The translations under genes and the position numbers were made by a program. The notes beneath the pieces were generated by a model that searched no databases, was not told the origin of the DNA, and was given only the letters and a program-made list of their open reading frames with translations. 54,611 bases of DNA from Chryseobacterium gleum (GTDB lineage: Bacteria > Bacteroidota > Bacteroidia > Flavobacteriales_D > Crocinitomicaceae), in contig CAMDGH010000006.1 of NCBI GenBank assembly GCA_945897755.1, positions 1 to 54,611 of the forward strand, in the 5' to 3' direction. Of this stretch, positions 26,490-35,900 are shown piece by piece (position 1 is the first letter of the stretch; each line of letters opens with the position of its first letter).

Positions 26490-26921
26490 ATGAATTACAC
26501 CTTGTTTTTAAGCGATGTTTCTGGTTCGGAAATTTTATTGGTTTTTGTTTTTGTTCTTGTTTTTTTTGGAGCTAAAAGTATTCCTACGCTTGCAAAAACC
26601 TTGGGTAAGTTAATGTATCAAATAAAAAATGCATCAAGTGAAATTCAACAAGAGATAAAAAAGGCGGGTGTAGATATTAAAGGAGATATGGATTTATCTT
26701 CATTTGTAAACGAGTCTGTTCAAGAAGTAGCTACTCCTATTGAGTCTAGTTTTAATGAAATGAATCAATTGGTGAATGAACCAATTGGCTCTAAACCATA
26801 TGTTCCTATAGCTCAAAATGAACCACCTGTTCTTGAAGTTGAGAATGAGTCGAATTCAATTGATCAAGTGGATTTAAGTGAAGTAAGTAAAGGGAATACA
26901 TCTAGCGTTTCCAAAGAATAG
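26490..26921 (+). CDS. Sec-independent (Tat) translocase component, TatA/B family
   Basis: The 143-residue protein begins with a short outside part, one membrane segment (ILLVFVFVLVFFGA) ending in the Phe-Gly hinge, and an amphipathic helix SIPTLAKTLGKLMYQIK, the TatA/TatB arrangement. A long acidic, probably unstructured C-terminal tail follows. TatA proteins form the pore for folded proteins with twin-arginine signals. Whether this is TatA or TatB cannot be told, as the family is compact in Bacteroidota. No tatC gene is in the window. Confidence 0.78.
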   Translation: MNYTLFLSDVSGSEILLVFVFVLVFFGAKSIPTLAKTLGKLMYQIKNASSEIQQEIKKAGVDIKGDMDLSSFVNESVQEVATPIESSFNEMNQLVNEPIGSKPYVPIAQNEPPVLEVENESNSIDQVDLSEVSKGNTSSVSKE

Positions 26922-26945
26922 TTTTAAATTGAAATTTAATTTTTT

Positions 26946-28337
26946 ATGTTATTTTACGTGGTTATTGATGTTGAAACAACTGGAGGTAACCCTAAAAACA
27001 GTAAAATTACTGAAATAGCAATGTATAAAACAGATGGGATTTCCATCTTTGATGAATTTATTTCCCTTGTTAACCCTGAAATACCGATTCCCCCCTTCAT
27101 TGTTCGTTTGACGGGCATTAGTGATCAAATGGTTTCAAATGCGCCAACTTTTCCTGAAATAGCAACAAGAATTATTGAATTTACAGAGGGCTGTGTTTTT
27201 GTTGCTCATAATGTTGGTTTTGATTACGCTATGATTCGTGCTGAATTCAAGAGTCTTGGCTATGTATACTCTAGGCCTTATTTGTGTACGGTTAAGTCTG
27301 CAAGAATTTTAATTCCTGGCCATGACTCGTATTCTTTAGGTAAGATTTCGAAGGATTTAGGCATCAAAATTACAGGCAGACACCGTGCTGGAGGTGATGC
27401 TTTAGCAACTACTGAGTTGTTTAAAATAATGTATTTGAAAAATCAATTATTGTTGGAAACACAAATAGGTCAAGCGGCTTCGTTTGTTGGTCTTCATCCT
27501 TTATTTGATGTTTCCTTCTTGGAGGAATTGCCAAATAAAATAGGAGTATATATTTTTTACAATGAGTGGAATCAACCTATTTATGTTGGAAAAAGCAAGC
27601 ACTTGAAGAAAAGAATTGAACAGCATTTAAGCTCTTTAAAAAGTAAAAAAGCAGCTAAGATGAGGTCTGAAATAACAAGGGTTGAGATTGAACTAATGGG
27701 GTCTGAATTGATTGCTTTACTTAAAGAGTCACAGCTAATTAAATCGCTAAAACCAATTTACAATCGAATGTTGCGAAAAACAAATTTCCCTGTTGGTCTT
27801 TTCTTAAGTGTGAATCAATTAGGTTATAAAATGCTAGAGATTGAGTCGGTCGAGAAAAAAAATGATGTTCCGCTTTTAAAATTCACGACTAAAAAAGAAG
27901 CTGCTGTTTATCTAAAAAATAAAACAGCAAGCTATGTGTTATGTGAGCAGTTTTCAAGCTTAAAACAAGGTGTGTCTGAAGGGTGTTTTGGCTTGCAGTT
28001 AAAAACGTGTTTAGGCGCTTGTGTAGGAAAGGAGTCAGTTGAAAATTACAATAAAAGAGTCGATCTATTGCTTGAAGAACAGAGTTTTAAGGAAGATTCA
28101 TTCTATATACTTGAACACGGAAGAGTACGAAATGAAAAGGGGATTATTTTCATTTATAAAAATCAATACGTTGGTTTTGGTTTTATTGACTACAATTCCT
28201 TAAAAGCTGAAAATAAATTTTGGAAACAGGTAATAGATGTTCAGAAAGAAGATAAAGATGCACTTCAATTGATTTCTACTTATATGAGAAAAAATCCTTT
28301 TAAGACAGTCGTTTATAAGGATTCATTGGGTTTTTGA
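26946..28337 (+). CDS. DnaQ-like exonuclease fused to Cho/UvrC-type GIY-YIG nuclease
   Basis: The 463-residue protein has an N-terminal DEDDh exonuclease (VIDVETTGG, a FVAHNVGFD segment, and HRAGGDALATTELF, about residues 1-165). From about residue 195 it continues into a GIY-YIG nuclease domain of UvrC/Cho type (IGVYIFYNEWNQPIYVGKSKHLKKRI). The GIY-YIG core here reads VYIFYN...PIYVGKSK. Cho makes an extra 3' incision in nucleotide excision repair. The exonuclease-Cho fusion is known from some bacteria. It probably processes damaged DNA ends. It is 24 bases after the Tat gene. Confidence 0.85.
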   Translation: MLFYVVIDVETTGGNPKNSKITEIAMYKTDGISIFDEFISLVNPEIPIPPFIVRLTGISDQMVSNAPTFPEIATRIIEFTEGCVFVAHNVGFDYAMIRAEFKSLGYVYSRPYLCTVKSARILIPGHDSYSLGKISKDLGIKITGRHRAGGDALATTELFKIMYLKNQLLLETQIGQAASFVGLHPLFDVSFLEELPNKIGVYIFYNEWNQPIYVGKSKHLKKRIEQHLSSLKSKKAAKMRSEITRVEIELMGSELIALLKESQLIKSLKPIYNRMLRKTNFPVGLFLSVNQLGYKMLEIESVEKKNDVPLLKFTTKKEAAVYLKNKTASYVLCEQFSSLKQGVSEGCFGLQLKTCLGACVGKESVENYNKRVDLLLEEQSFKEDSFYILEHGRVRNEKGIIFIYKNQYVGFGFIDYNSLKAENKFWKQVIDVQKEDKDALQLISTYMRKNPFKTVVYKDSLGF

Positions 28338-28386
28338 TTTTAAAATGGCAATGTTCACTAGTTTAAAAAACGTTTGAGAACCATAG

Positions 28387-28416
28387 AAAGCAACAAATTT
28401 TGAGTTGCTTTAAAAA
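28387..28416 (+). terminator. Weak terminator-like hairpin after the exonuclease/Cho gene
   Basis: AAAGCAAC (28387-28394) and GTTGCTTT (28404-28411) form an 8-base stem with a 9-base loop. The following bases are AAAAATTTTT, so the U-tract is delayed. Confidence 0.4.
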
Positions 28417-28583
28417 TTTTTCACCTTAGGTTTAATTTTACATTTAGGTATAATCTCCATTACGCCTTATTTTGTAGGTATTTTTGGTATTAATTGGTAA
28501 AGGATAAATTAGACTATTAAAAACACGATAGAAGACTTATTTAGCTCATTTTTGAATGTGAACAATTATTTTTTCTATGTCTA

Positions 28584-30458
28584 TTAGCTCTTTTTTAATT
28601 CTCTTAAGGTATAAAAGAAAACAAGTCCATACCCCGTAGCCATCATTAAGTGGAAAGGAACCATGCCTAAATCTTGATACATTGCCCTGTTGATTGCCGT
28701 AAATCCAAATGTAACCATCAATACACCTTCTCCAATTGTTAATAAAGAGATACTTTTTTTGTCGTATTTGTTCCCTTTAAATTCTCCTTTGGCTAAAACA
28801 TTAAATTTAGGTGTTCTGACAAAAGAGCTTTTAATTCCTAAGTAGCCTTCCAGTACTGCAATTGTATTACTTAAAGAGAGTCCCATGGAAACAATCAAGA
28901 ATTGTACAAAGCGTTTAAAAAATTTAATAAATGAGGTTAATGTATTGCTTGTTTTGTCTCTGTAAGACAACCAGTAGTAGTACATTAAAAACACCGTGCT
29001 TATTAAAAAGAAAGACCCAAATTTAATAAACCAATTTAAGTCTGAAAAACTGTCTTTTATGTGAAGTACGGGCAGACTAAATAATGAAAGTGTTAGTATG
29101 AAAAGAAAAACGGATGAGTTAAATAGATGCGATAGAGCATGTATTCTGTCTGTGAATTTAACATTAGGAGCACTAATAATCCTTCTCCACATTTTAATGA
29201 AGCATTCTGCGCCTCCTTTCATCCAACGGTGTTGTTGGTTTTTTAAAGCAGACATTGTGATAGGTAATTCTGCAGGTGCAATTACATTCTCTAAATACTT
29301 AAATTTCCATCCTTTTATTTGAGCTCTGTAACTAAGGTCTAGGTCTTCTGTGAGTGTATCGTGTTCCCATCCACCTGCTTCTTCGATACATGTTTTACGC
29401 CATATACCACCTGTTCCATTGAAGTTAATATAGTGGCCAGCACTATTTCTTCCCCCTTGTTCAATAGCAAAATGTCCATTTAGACCAAAAGCTTGTAATT
29501 CGGTTAGAATTGAATAGTCTTTATTAAGATGACCCCAACGTGTCTGAACAACTCCAATATTTGGATCTTGAAAAAACGGCATGGTTCTGAGTAAGAAATC
29601 TTTTTCAGGAACGAAATCTGAGTCAAAGATACCGATAAATTCTCCTTCCACTCGATCCATAGCATCGTCTAATGCGCCAGCTTTATAACCAGTCCTGTCT
29701 GTTCTATGAATGTGTTTGATATTTACTCCCGTTTTTTGAATTTCAGCTACTTTATTAGCAATGACATCTTTTGTTTCATCAGTTGAGTCGTCGAGTACTT
29801 GAATTTCAAATTTATCTTGAGGATAGTCAAATGCAGCAACCGTTTCTATAATTCTTTCAGCGACGTATAGCTCATTATACATAGGTAATTGTATTGTGAC
29901 TTTAGGTGCATTCGTTATGTCAAATAAGGGTGTAACTTCAGATGCTCTCATTCCCCGAGTTCTTCTGTATGCAATAGATAACGACAGTTGTAATAAACTG
30001 TATAAAAAGATAAGAAGGAGGCATAGCCCATAAATAACAAGAATTATTTTAGCTAATAGGTGGGACCAATAGTGTTCTTTCCCAAATGCATCTCCCCAGT
30101 TAAACATCCAAGTAACTTTTAAGGAAACAGTGAATGGATTTTGGAAATTAAATGTGTAATGAGTTTTATGTTCTTCTAAAAGTGCAAATTGTTTTAGTGT
30201 TTTTGGCTGATACTCTTTGTCAATTATTTTTAGCTTGTAGTTTCCAAGGGGGATGTTTTTGAATTTAAAAACGCCATCTTCACTCGTTTTTTGAATGTAT
30301 TTTTTCTTTGTGACTGTATTTTGAATTGAAATGAAAGCTTCTTCAACAACTCTCAGGGTTCGTTGATCTATTATTTTACCAGTAACTAATTTAGTTACTT
30401 GAGCATTTATTGAACTATATCCAGTGATTAAAATGATTAATATTAGTGATTTTCGCAT
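28584..30458 (-). CDS. GT2 glycosyltransferase (cellulose-synthase-like) with N-terminal signal peptide and beta-domain
   Basis: The 624-residue protein starts with a signal peptide (residues 1-20, ending SINAQ) and a carboxypeptidase-regulatory-like beta-sandwich (TGKIIDQRTLRVVEEAFISI, then TSEDGVFKFKNIPLGNYKLKI; about residues 25-95). A membrane segment (about 131-164) leads into a family-2 catalytic domain with VLDDSTDET (222-230), DSD at 279-281, TED at 370-372 and the processive-enzyme motif Q408-x-x-R-W412. Four C-terminal membrane segments follow. The catalytic part should polymerise sugar on the cytoplasmic face. GT2 synthases of this type usually lack the first 130 residues. It has its own promoter. 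Confidence 0.85.
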   Translation of the reverse strand: MRKSLILIILITGYSSINAQVTKLVTGKIIDQRTLRVVEEAFISIQNTVTKKKYIQKTSEDGVFKFKNIPLGNYKLKIIDKEYQPKTLKQFALLEEHKTHYTFNFQNPFTVSLKVTWMFNWGDAFGKEHYWSHLLAKIILVIYGLCLLLIFLYSLLQLSLSIAYRRTRGMRASEVTPLFDITNAPKVTIQLPMYNELYVAERIIETVAAFDYPQDKFEIQVLDDSTDETKDVIANKVAEIQKTGVNIKHIHRTDRTGYKAGALDDAMDRVEGEFIGIFDSDFVPEKDFLLRTMPFFQDPNIGVVQTRWGHLNKDYSILTELQAFGLNGHFAIEQGGRNSAGHYINFNGTGGIWRKTCIEEAGGWEHDTLTEDLDLSYRAQIKGWKFKYLENVIAPAELPITMSALKNQQHRWMKGGAECFIKMWRRIISAPNVKFTDRIHALSHLFNSSVFLFILTLSLFSLPVLHIKDSFSDLNWFIKFGSFFLISTVFLMYYYWLSYRDKTSNTLTSFIKFFKRFVQFLIVSMGLSLSNTIAVLEGYLGIKSSFVRTPKFNVLAKGEFKGNKYDKKSISLLTIGEGVLMVTFGFTAINRAMYQDLGMVPFHLMMATGYGLVFFYTLRELKKS

Positions 30459-30504
30459 GTAATTAATGGTATATTATTGTTTCTTAAATCCTTTTAAATT
30501 CAAG

Positions 30505-30535
30505 CAAATATAGAGTTAATATTTGAAAAATAAAA
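30505..30535 (-). promoter_or_regulatory. Promoter for the GT2 gene
   Basis: On the minus strand TATATTTG (30505-30512) is a full minus-7 match; 19 bases upstream stands TTTT (30532-30535), one base from TTTG. It lies about 47 bases before the start codon at 30458. Confidence 0.45.
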
Positions 30536-30556
30536 TTAGTGAAAATAGGACTTTCA

Positions 30557-30586
30557 TAAAAAGGGATTAAGCTAGGTAGTTAGCTT
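30557..30586 (-). terminator. Possible terminator after the m5C methyltransferase gene
   Basis: On the minus strand AAGCTA and TAGCTT (30569-30586) form a 6-base stem with a 6-base loop, followed by AATCCCTTTTT. It lies 14 bases after the stop at 30600. Confidence 0.4.
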
Positions 30587-30599
30587 GTTCTAATTTAAA

Positions 30600-31934
30600 C
30601 TATTTGTCAATTCTCATTCGAATTCGCCATTCTTTTGGATATAAATTATTGAATCGATTTCCAAGGTGTTTTATCCAACCCATCGGTTCATCTTGATAGC
30701 TTGCAAGGTAAGTTCCGATTTTAGCATCTATTGAAAAAGTGTCACCATGCAGGTACGATAATGACTGATGATGTGATAATGCTAGTTTAGGAATTGCTTT
30801 ATTTATAAGAAGTGGGCATAAAGCCAATGCTTCATTTGGAATCAGTCCTTTTTTTGCAACTTCTCCGAGTTCGACGCCAAGTTTTATTGTTTTTAATTGT
30901 TGATGTAAAAAATCAATATCAGCCCATAACTGTTCCGGAATAGCAAAAATAAAATTTTTCCATTGAAATAATTGTTGGTCTTTTTGGTCTATCCAATGTA
31001 AGTACGATGAAATGTCTTTCAGTTTAAGTAAGTCACTTGATCGATGTTGTCTTTTAATATTTTCATTTCTCATTTTTTTTTGAATGACCGCAATAAAAAA
31101 ACCTTCGGTATCAACATGTGAAGGAAGTCCGTAATGACCTATGTTGTCTCTCCCTGTTGGAAGTTGATGTGACGATATCGGAAATAGTTCTGCATCTAGT
31201 TCGTTGAGAAACCATTTGATGTTTGCTTCATTCTCCTTTTCGTTAAAGGTACATGTCGAGTAAATCAAAAATCCCCCTGGTTTTAACGATTTCCATACGT
31301 CCATAACAATTCTTCGTTGTCTAGCTGCACACAAATCCACATTGTCTAATGACCACTCTTTTCTCGATTGGGGGTCTTTCCTGAACATTCCTTCCCCCGA
31401 ACAAGGTGCATCAATTACAATAATATCAAAGAAATAAGGTGTTCTTTCAAAATCAGCAGGATCGTTTGAGGTAACAACCGTATTTGATGTGCCCCATTTA
31501 GTCATATTTTCTTTTAGTATTGAAGCTCTTGACCTAATCACTTCGTTACTAACTAGTAATCCGGCTTTATTTAGCCAAGAAGATATGAGTGTACTTTTTC
31601 CTCCAGGCGCAGCGCAAAGATCAAGTATTCTAGGATCTTTTGTGTTTAATTGAAGTTGGTTTAAAACTGTTTCAAGGAACATAGATCCCGCTTCCTGAGG
31701 ATAGTAACATCCCGCATGAAAAAGAGGGTCTTTGGTGTAAAAGGGTCGTTCACTAAGGTAGTATGCTTCATTGCACCAAGGAACTTCTTTTAATATAGGA
31801 AGTTTAGCTTCCGTTTTTATTGGGTTTCGTCTTACTGAGCTTGGGGATTCTTTGTCGAGTGCGTCGAGTAGTGCTTGCCCTAAGAAAGAGTCATTTAAAA
31901 CACGTTTTTTGAAATCTATAGGAAGTGTTTCCAT
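30600..31934 (-). CDS. RsmF-like rRNA/tRNA cytosine-C5 methyltransferase
   Basis: The 444-residue protein has the Nol1/Nop2/Sun core: the SAM-binding motif DLCAAPGGKST, motif IV with its cysteine in VIDAPCSGEGMFRKDP, and motif VI with the catalytic cysteine in YSTCTFNEKENE. The C-terminal 140 residues form a PUA-like RNA-binding part, as in RsmF. It should methylate cytosine in rRNA or tRNA; the exact target is unknown. It lies 8 bases downstream of tsaD and is probably co-transcribed with it. Confidence 0.88.
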   Translation of the reverse strand: METLPIDFKKRVLNDSFLGQALLDALDKESPSSVRRNPIKTEAKLPILKEVPWCNEAYYLSERPFYTKDPLFHAGCYYPQEAGSMFLETVLNQLQLNTKDPRILDLCAAPGGKSTLISSWLNKAGLLVSNEVIRSRASILKENMTKWGTSNTVVTSNDPADFERTPYFFDIIVIDAPCSGEGMFRKDPQSRKEWSLDNVDLCAARQRRIVMDVWKSLKPGGFLIYSTCTFNEKENEANIKWFLNELDAELFPISSHQLPTGRDNIGHYGLPSHVDTEGFFIAVIQKKMRNENIKRQHRSSDLLKLKDISSYLHWIDQKDQQLFQWKNFIFAIPEQLWADIDFLHQQLKTIKLGVELGEVAKKGLIPNEALALCPLLINKAIPKLALSHHQSLSYLHGDTFSIDAKIGTYLASYQDEPMGWIKHLGNRFNNLYPKEWRIRMRIDK

Positions 31935-31942
31935 GAAGAATG

Positions 31943-32983
31943 TTACTTAGTTGAAGTGAATGGAAGTCGGGCTGTTGCGCTTATTTCTTGAGTGGCAAAG
32001 CACTTGTTTTTATACATGTAATACCCTGTTACTGCAATCATCGCTGCGTTATCAGTACAATACTGGAATTCGGGAATGAATACATCCCAATTGTGTTTTT
32101 CTCCGAGTGTTTTAAGTGTGCTTCGGATTCCTGAATTTGCCGAAACTCCTCCGGCTATTGCAATTTGATTTATCCCTAATGATTTACTCGCTTTTATAAG
32201 TTTGTCAACTAATAAATCAATTATTGTTTGCTGAACTGAGGCGCAGATGTCTTCTATGTTTTTTGAAATAAAGTTTGGATCTTTTTTCTGTTCTTTTTGA
32301 AGAAAGTATAGGATTGACGTCTTTAGTCCACTAAAACTATAGTTGTAATTATCAATTTTAGGTTTTGAAAATGAAAATTGATTTGGATTTCCAAGTTGTG
32401 CATTTTTGTCTATAAATGGACCTCCTGGGTAAGGTAGGCCAAGAATTTTCGCTGTTTTATCAAAGGCTTCACCTGCAGCGTCATCAATGGTAGTTCCAAT
32501 GACTTCCATATCGAGATGGCTTTTGACATGGACGATTTGAGTATGTCCTCCTGACACCGTAAGGCATAAAAAGGGGAATACTGGTTTTTTATTTTGGGGG
32601 GAGTCAATAAAATGGGCTAAAACATGACCATGCATATGATTTACATCCATCATCGGTATGTTTAATGCGAGTGCCATTGATTTAGCAAAGGAGGTGCCAA
32701 CTACTAATGATCCAAGTAGACCAGGACCTCTCGTGAAAGCAATTCCATCTAATTCATTTAGGCTTATCCCTGCTTTTTTAATTGCGGAATGAACCACAGG
32801 TATAATATTTTGCTGATGTGCTCGAGAAGCTAGCTCTGGAACGACTCCACCGTATTGTTTATGAATTTCTTGACCAGCAACTATGTTTGATAAAATTGTT
32901 GTATCTTTGATAATTGCAGCAGATGTATCATCACAAGATGATTCTATGCCGAGAATAAGTAATGAGTTATCAACCAATTTCAA
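31943..32983 (-). CDS. tsaD: tRNA N6-adenosine threonylcarbamoyltransferase TsaD
   Basis: The 346-residue protein starts near LILGIESSCDDTSAAI and has the iron-binding His116-x-x-x-His120 in VNHMHGHVLAH and the later ASKSLGINQIAIAGGVSANSG segment. TsaD transfers threonylcarbamoyl to adenine 37 of ANN-decoding tRNAs, forming t6A. The only good start upstream of the conserved core is TTG at 32983; in-frame ATG and GTG codons are absent between the upstream stop and residue 10. The start is 6 bases from that of the divergent TamB-like gene, so its promoter lies inside that gene. It is followed by the m5C methyltransferase gene. Confidence 0.94.
   Translation of the reverse strand: MKLVDNSLLILGIESSCDDTSAAIIKDTTILSNIVAGQEIHKQYGGVVPELASRAHQQNIIPVVHSAIKKAGISLNELDGIAFTRGPGLLGSLVVGTSFAKSMALALNIPMMDVNHMHGHVLAHFIDSPQNKKPVFPFLCLTVSGGHTQIVHVKSHLDMEVIGTTIDDAAGEAFDKTAKILGLPYPGGPFIDKNAQLGNPNQFSFSKPKIDNYNYSFSGLKTSILYFLQKEQKKDPNFISKNIEDICASVQQTIIDLLVDKLIKASKSLGINQIAIAGGVSANSGIRSTLKTLGEKHNWDVFIPEFQYCTDNAAMIAVTGYYMYKNKCFATQEISATARLPFTSTK
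32902..32909 (+). promoter_or_regulatory. Possible minus-7 box for the TamB-like gene, inside tsaD
   Basis: TATCTTTG is a full match to TAnnTTTG, on the plus strand within the start of tsaD, 80 bases before the TamB-like start. No matching TTTG stands 19 bases upstream. Confidence 0.25.
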
Positions 32984-32989
32984 TCTATT

Positions 32990-35900
32990 TTGAACCTAGC
33001 ATCAAAGGTACTTAAATTTATAGGAAAATTCAGTGGTGCCTCTATTGAATGGTTTTTAATTCTATTTATTTTCATCGCTTTTGCTGTTCGTACTTCAATT
33101 GTTCAAACCTTCCTAGCAAAAAAAGCGACAGCTTATTTTTCCAAAGAATTAAATACAGATTTTCATATTGAACGCGTTTCAATTGTCTTTTTCAATCGGG
33201 TTATTCTTGATGGTCTTCAGATTCAAGATAGAAATAAAAAAAACATTGCTCACGTAAAATCGATTTACCTTAAATTTTCATCGCTATATCAGTTCAAAAA
33301 ACAAATTAATATTGAAAGATTGGAGCTGAAAAATGGACAATTTGAATTGTACCAAGAAAAAATTTCTGGGAGGTTTAATTATGATTTTATTACCGATTAT
33401 TTTTCACCGAAAACAAAATCAAAAAAATCCGTTCGATTTAAGATCAAAGAAATTGCATTAATAAATATTGATGCAAAATACGATGATTATAGAGAAAAGG
33501 AAATAAATGATGAAATCGACTACAGCCACATTCATTTGAAAAAGTTGTATTTATTTGCGAATAAACTATCGTTAAATCAGGGGGTGATTAAAGCTAAAAT
33601 AAATCATTTGTCTTTAAATGAAAAATGTGGCTTGGTAATTCATCGTTTTTCTTGTTATTCTAAGGTCAGTAGTAAAGGAATTTTTACAAAAGATCTCAAG
33701 TTTAAGACGAATCAGTCTGATGTGTTTTTACCAAAGTTTGCTATGTCTTTTAATCAATGGTCAGACTTTGAGTATTTTGATGATAAGGTATTCTTTGATG
33801 CTGTTTTAAATAAAAGTGTTGTTTCAATGAGGGATATTCAATATTTCACATCGGAATTGGCGGGTATGAATCAGTTGTGTGAGGTAGAGGCTTCTTATGT
33901 TACAGATTGCTTAAAGAAAATGAATATACAAGACCTTGTTCTTCGTTTTGGAAAGGAAAGTGTTATTAAAGCTGATTTGATTCTGCCAGATTTCCGATAT
34001 TTAAATAATTTAGCATACAAAGAATCGATTGATTTTATTCATGTGAGTACACGCGATATTGAAACTTTTCAGTTTCCTTTAATAAGTGAGATTGCTCCAA
34101 TTCAACTCATTGATTTTATCGATAGATTGGATTATTTTGAAGGAGTGAGCTTAGCCATTAAAGGAACAAATCAACATTGTAAGATTACTTCAGAAAATGT
34201 TTCTACATCAAAAGGAAGTGTCAGTTTTCCGAATGGTATTTGGGTTGACTATGTGCAGCATTCAAATAGTTATCTCTTTAAATCTACTTCAAATACGACT
34301 GATTTGGTTTTTAAATCGATCGATGTGGGAGGAATAATTAAGGATGAAAGCTTTGGTAAAACAGATGCAAGTTTGTCAATTAAAGGTGAATTTGATTTTT
34401 CAGATAAATTTGAATTGCATTCTATTTCAGGAAATTTGAATCGATTTGAATATAATAATTATACATATGATAAATTTGTCTTAAATGAGGTATCCTATCA
34501 AAATGATGCTGTTTCAGGTCGGATTGAGGTAGATGATCCGAATGTGAATTTAGTTTATGAGGGTGCGATGGATTTTAACGGAGGGATTTCGTTGGATTTT
34601 AAAACTGAAATTAATTTATTTGATCTTCAAGCGACTCATTTTTTAACTGAAACAAGTACTGATTTTTCTGGAGTACTGGACATAAAATTAGTAGGTCAAC
34701 ATATAGAGGATTGTCAAGGGACTGCTTCATTATCAAATGTGGTATTTAATCAGACAGAGAAAAGGATTGTTATTCCATTCATTAATGTTGAATTAGAACG
34801 GTTGAATAACATTGATCGATTGACTTTGGAATCAAGTGTTTGTGATTTATCGCTTGAGGGGAGTCTAAATATGAAAACATTATTTCCTGAAATAAATAAT
34901 AAATTGAGTCTTGTTTTACCGATCTTTATTCAACCTGTATTAATTCCTACGAGCTCTTTGAGAAACAATTGGGATTTTGTAATTGAGTCTAAAGACGCGA
35001 ATGAATTGATTCATTTATTTGCTCCTGATCTTTCTATTGCAAAAGGTTCTACTTTGATAGGTCAATATGGTTCTGAGTTACTCAAGTTTAAATTAAGGTC
35101 ATCTCGTGTGAAGTATGATAAATTAGTTTTTCATGATTTGTATTCAAATAATATTCTTTCAGCTAAAGAACTTGAGACAAATATTGATTTAAAATCTGTC
35201 TTTCTTTCTGATTCCAGTTATATTTCTAATGTTACTTTTCAAGTAAAAGGAAGGGATAATTTATTGAACTCTACTTTAAACTGGTATAACAAAGAAAATT
35301 TTTCTCAACTTGAATGGAATACACTTTTTAAAGATAAAGATAAAATTGATTTTAATTTCTTGTCTTCCTTTGTGTCTTTTGATAAATTGAAATGGCAATT
35401 AAATGATCAAGCGATTATTCGATATGAATCAAATAAAATTCATTTTTTTAATGTTGGTTTTTCTCATTTAAATCAGTCACTAGATATTGAGGGGGTCTTA
35501 TCTGAATCACGATCAGATCTTGCAAAAATAAATATCAAAGAGCTCGCTATTGAAAACTTAAATGGTGTTTTCAATTTCCCAATCAGATATAAAGGCATAC
35601 TAAGCGCGGAAGCTAATTTAAGCTCTCCTTTTCATAATCCGTTTTTTAAAGTGAATTCGTTAATTAAAGATTTATATTTGGATAGAGAGAACTTTGGTGA
35701 CGTGGTTTTAAATGGGGAATGGGAAAATGAATTGAAAAGTTTTTCAATGTCTGGAAAAGTTGCTTATCAAAAAATCCCATCACTTAATTTTCAAGGGAGG
35801 TACTTTACTCAAAAAGAAAATAATAACCTCGGTATTGACCTATCCTTCAATGAAACGGATATTCAATTTGTAAATGCATTTATCGATCCTGAAATTTTAA

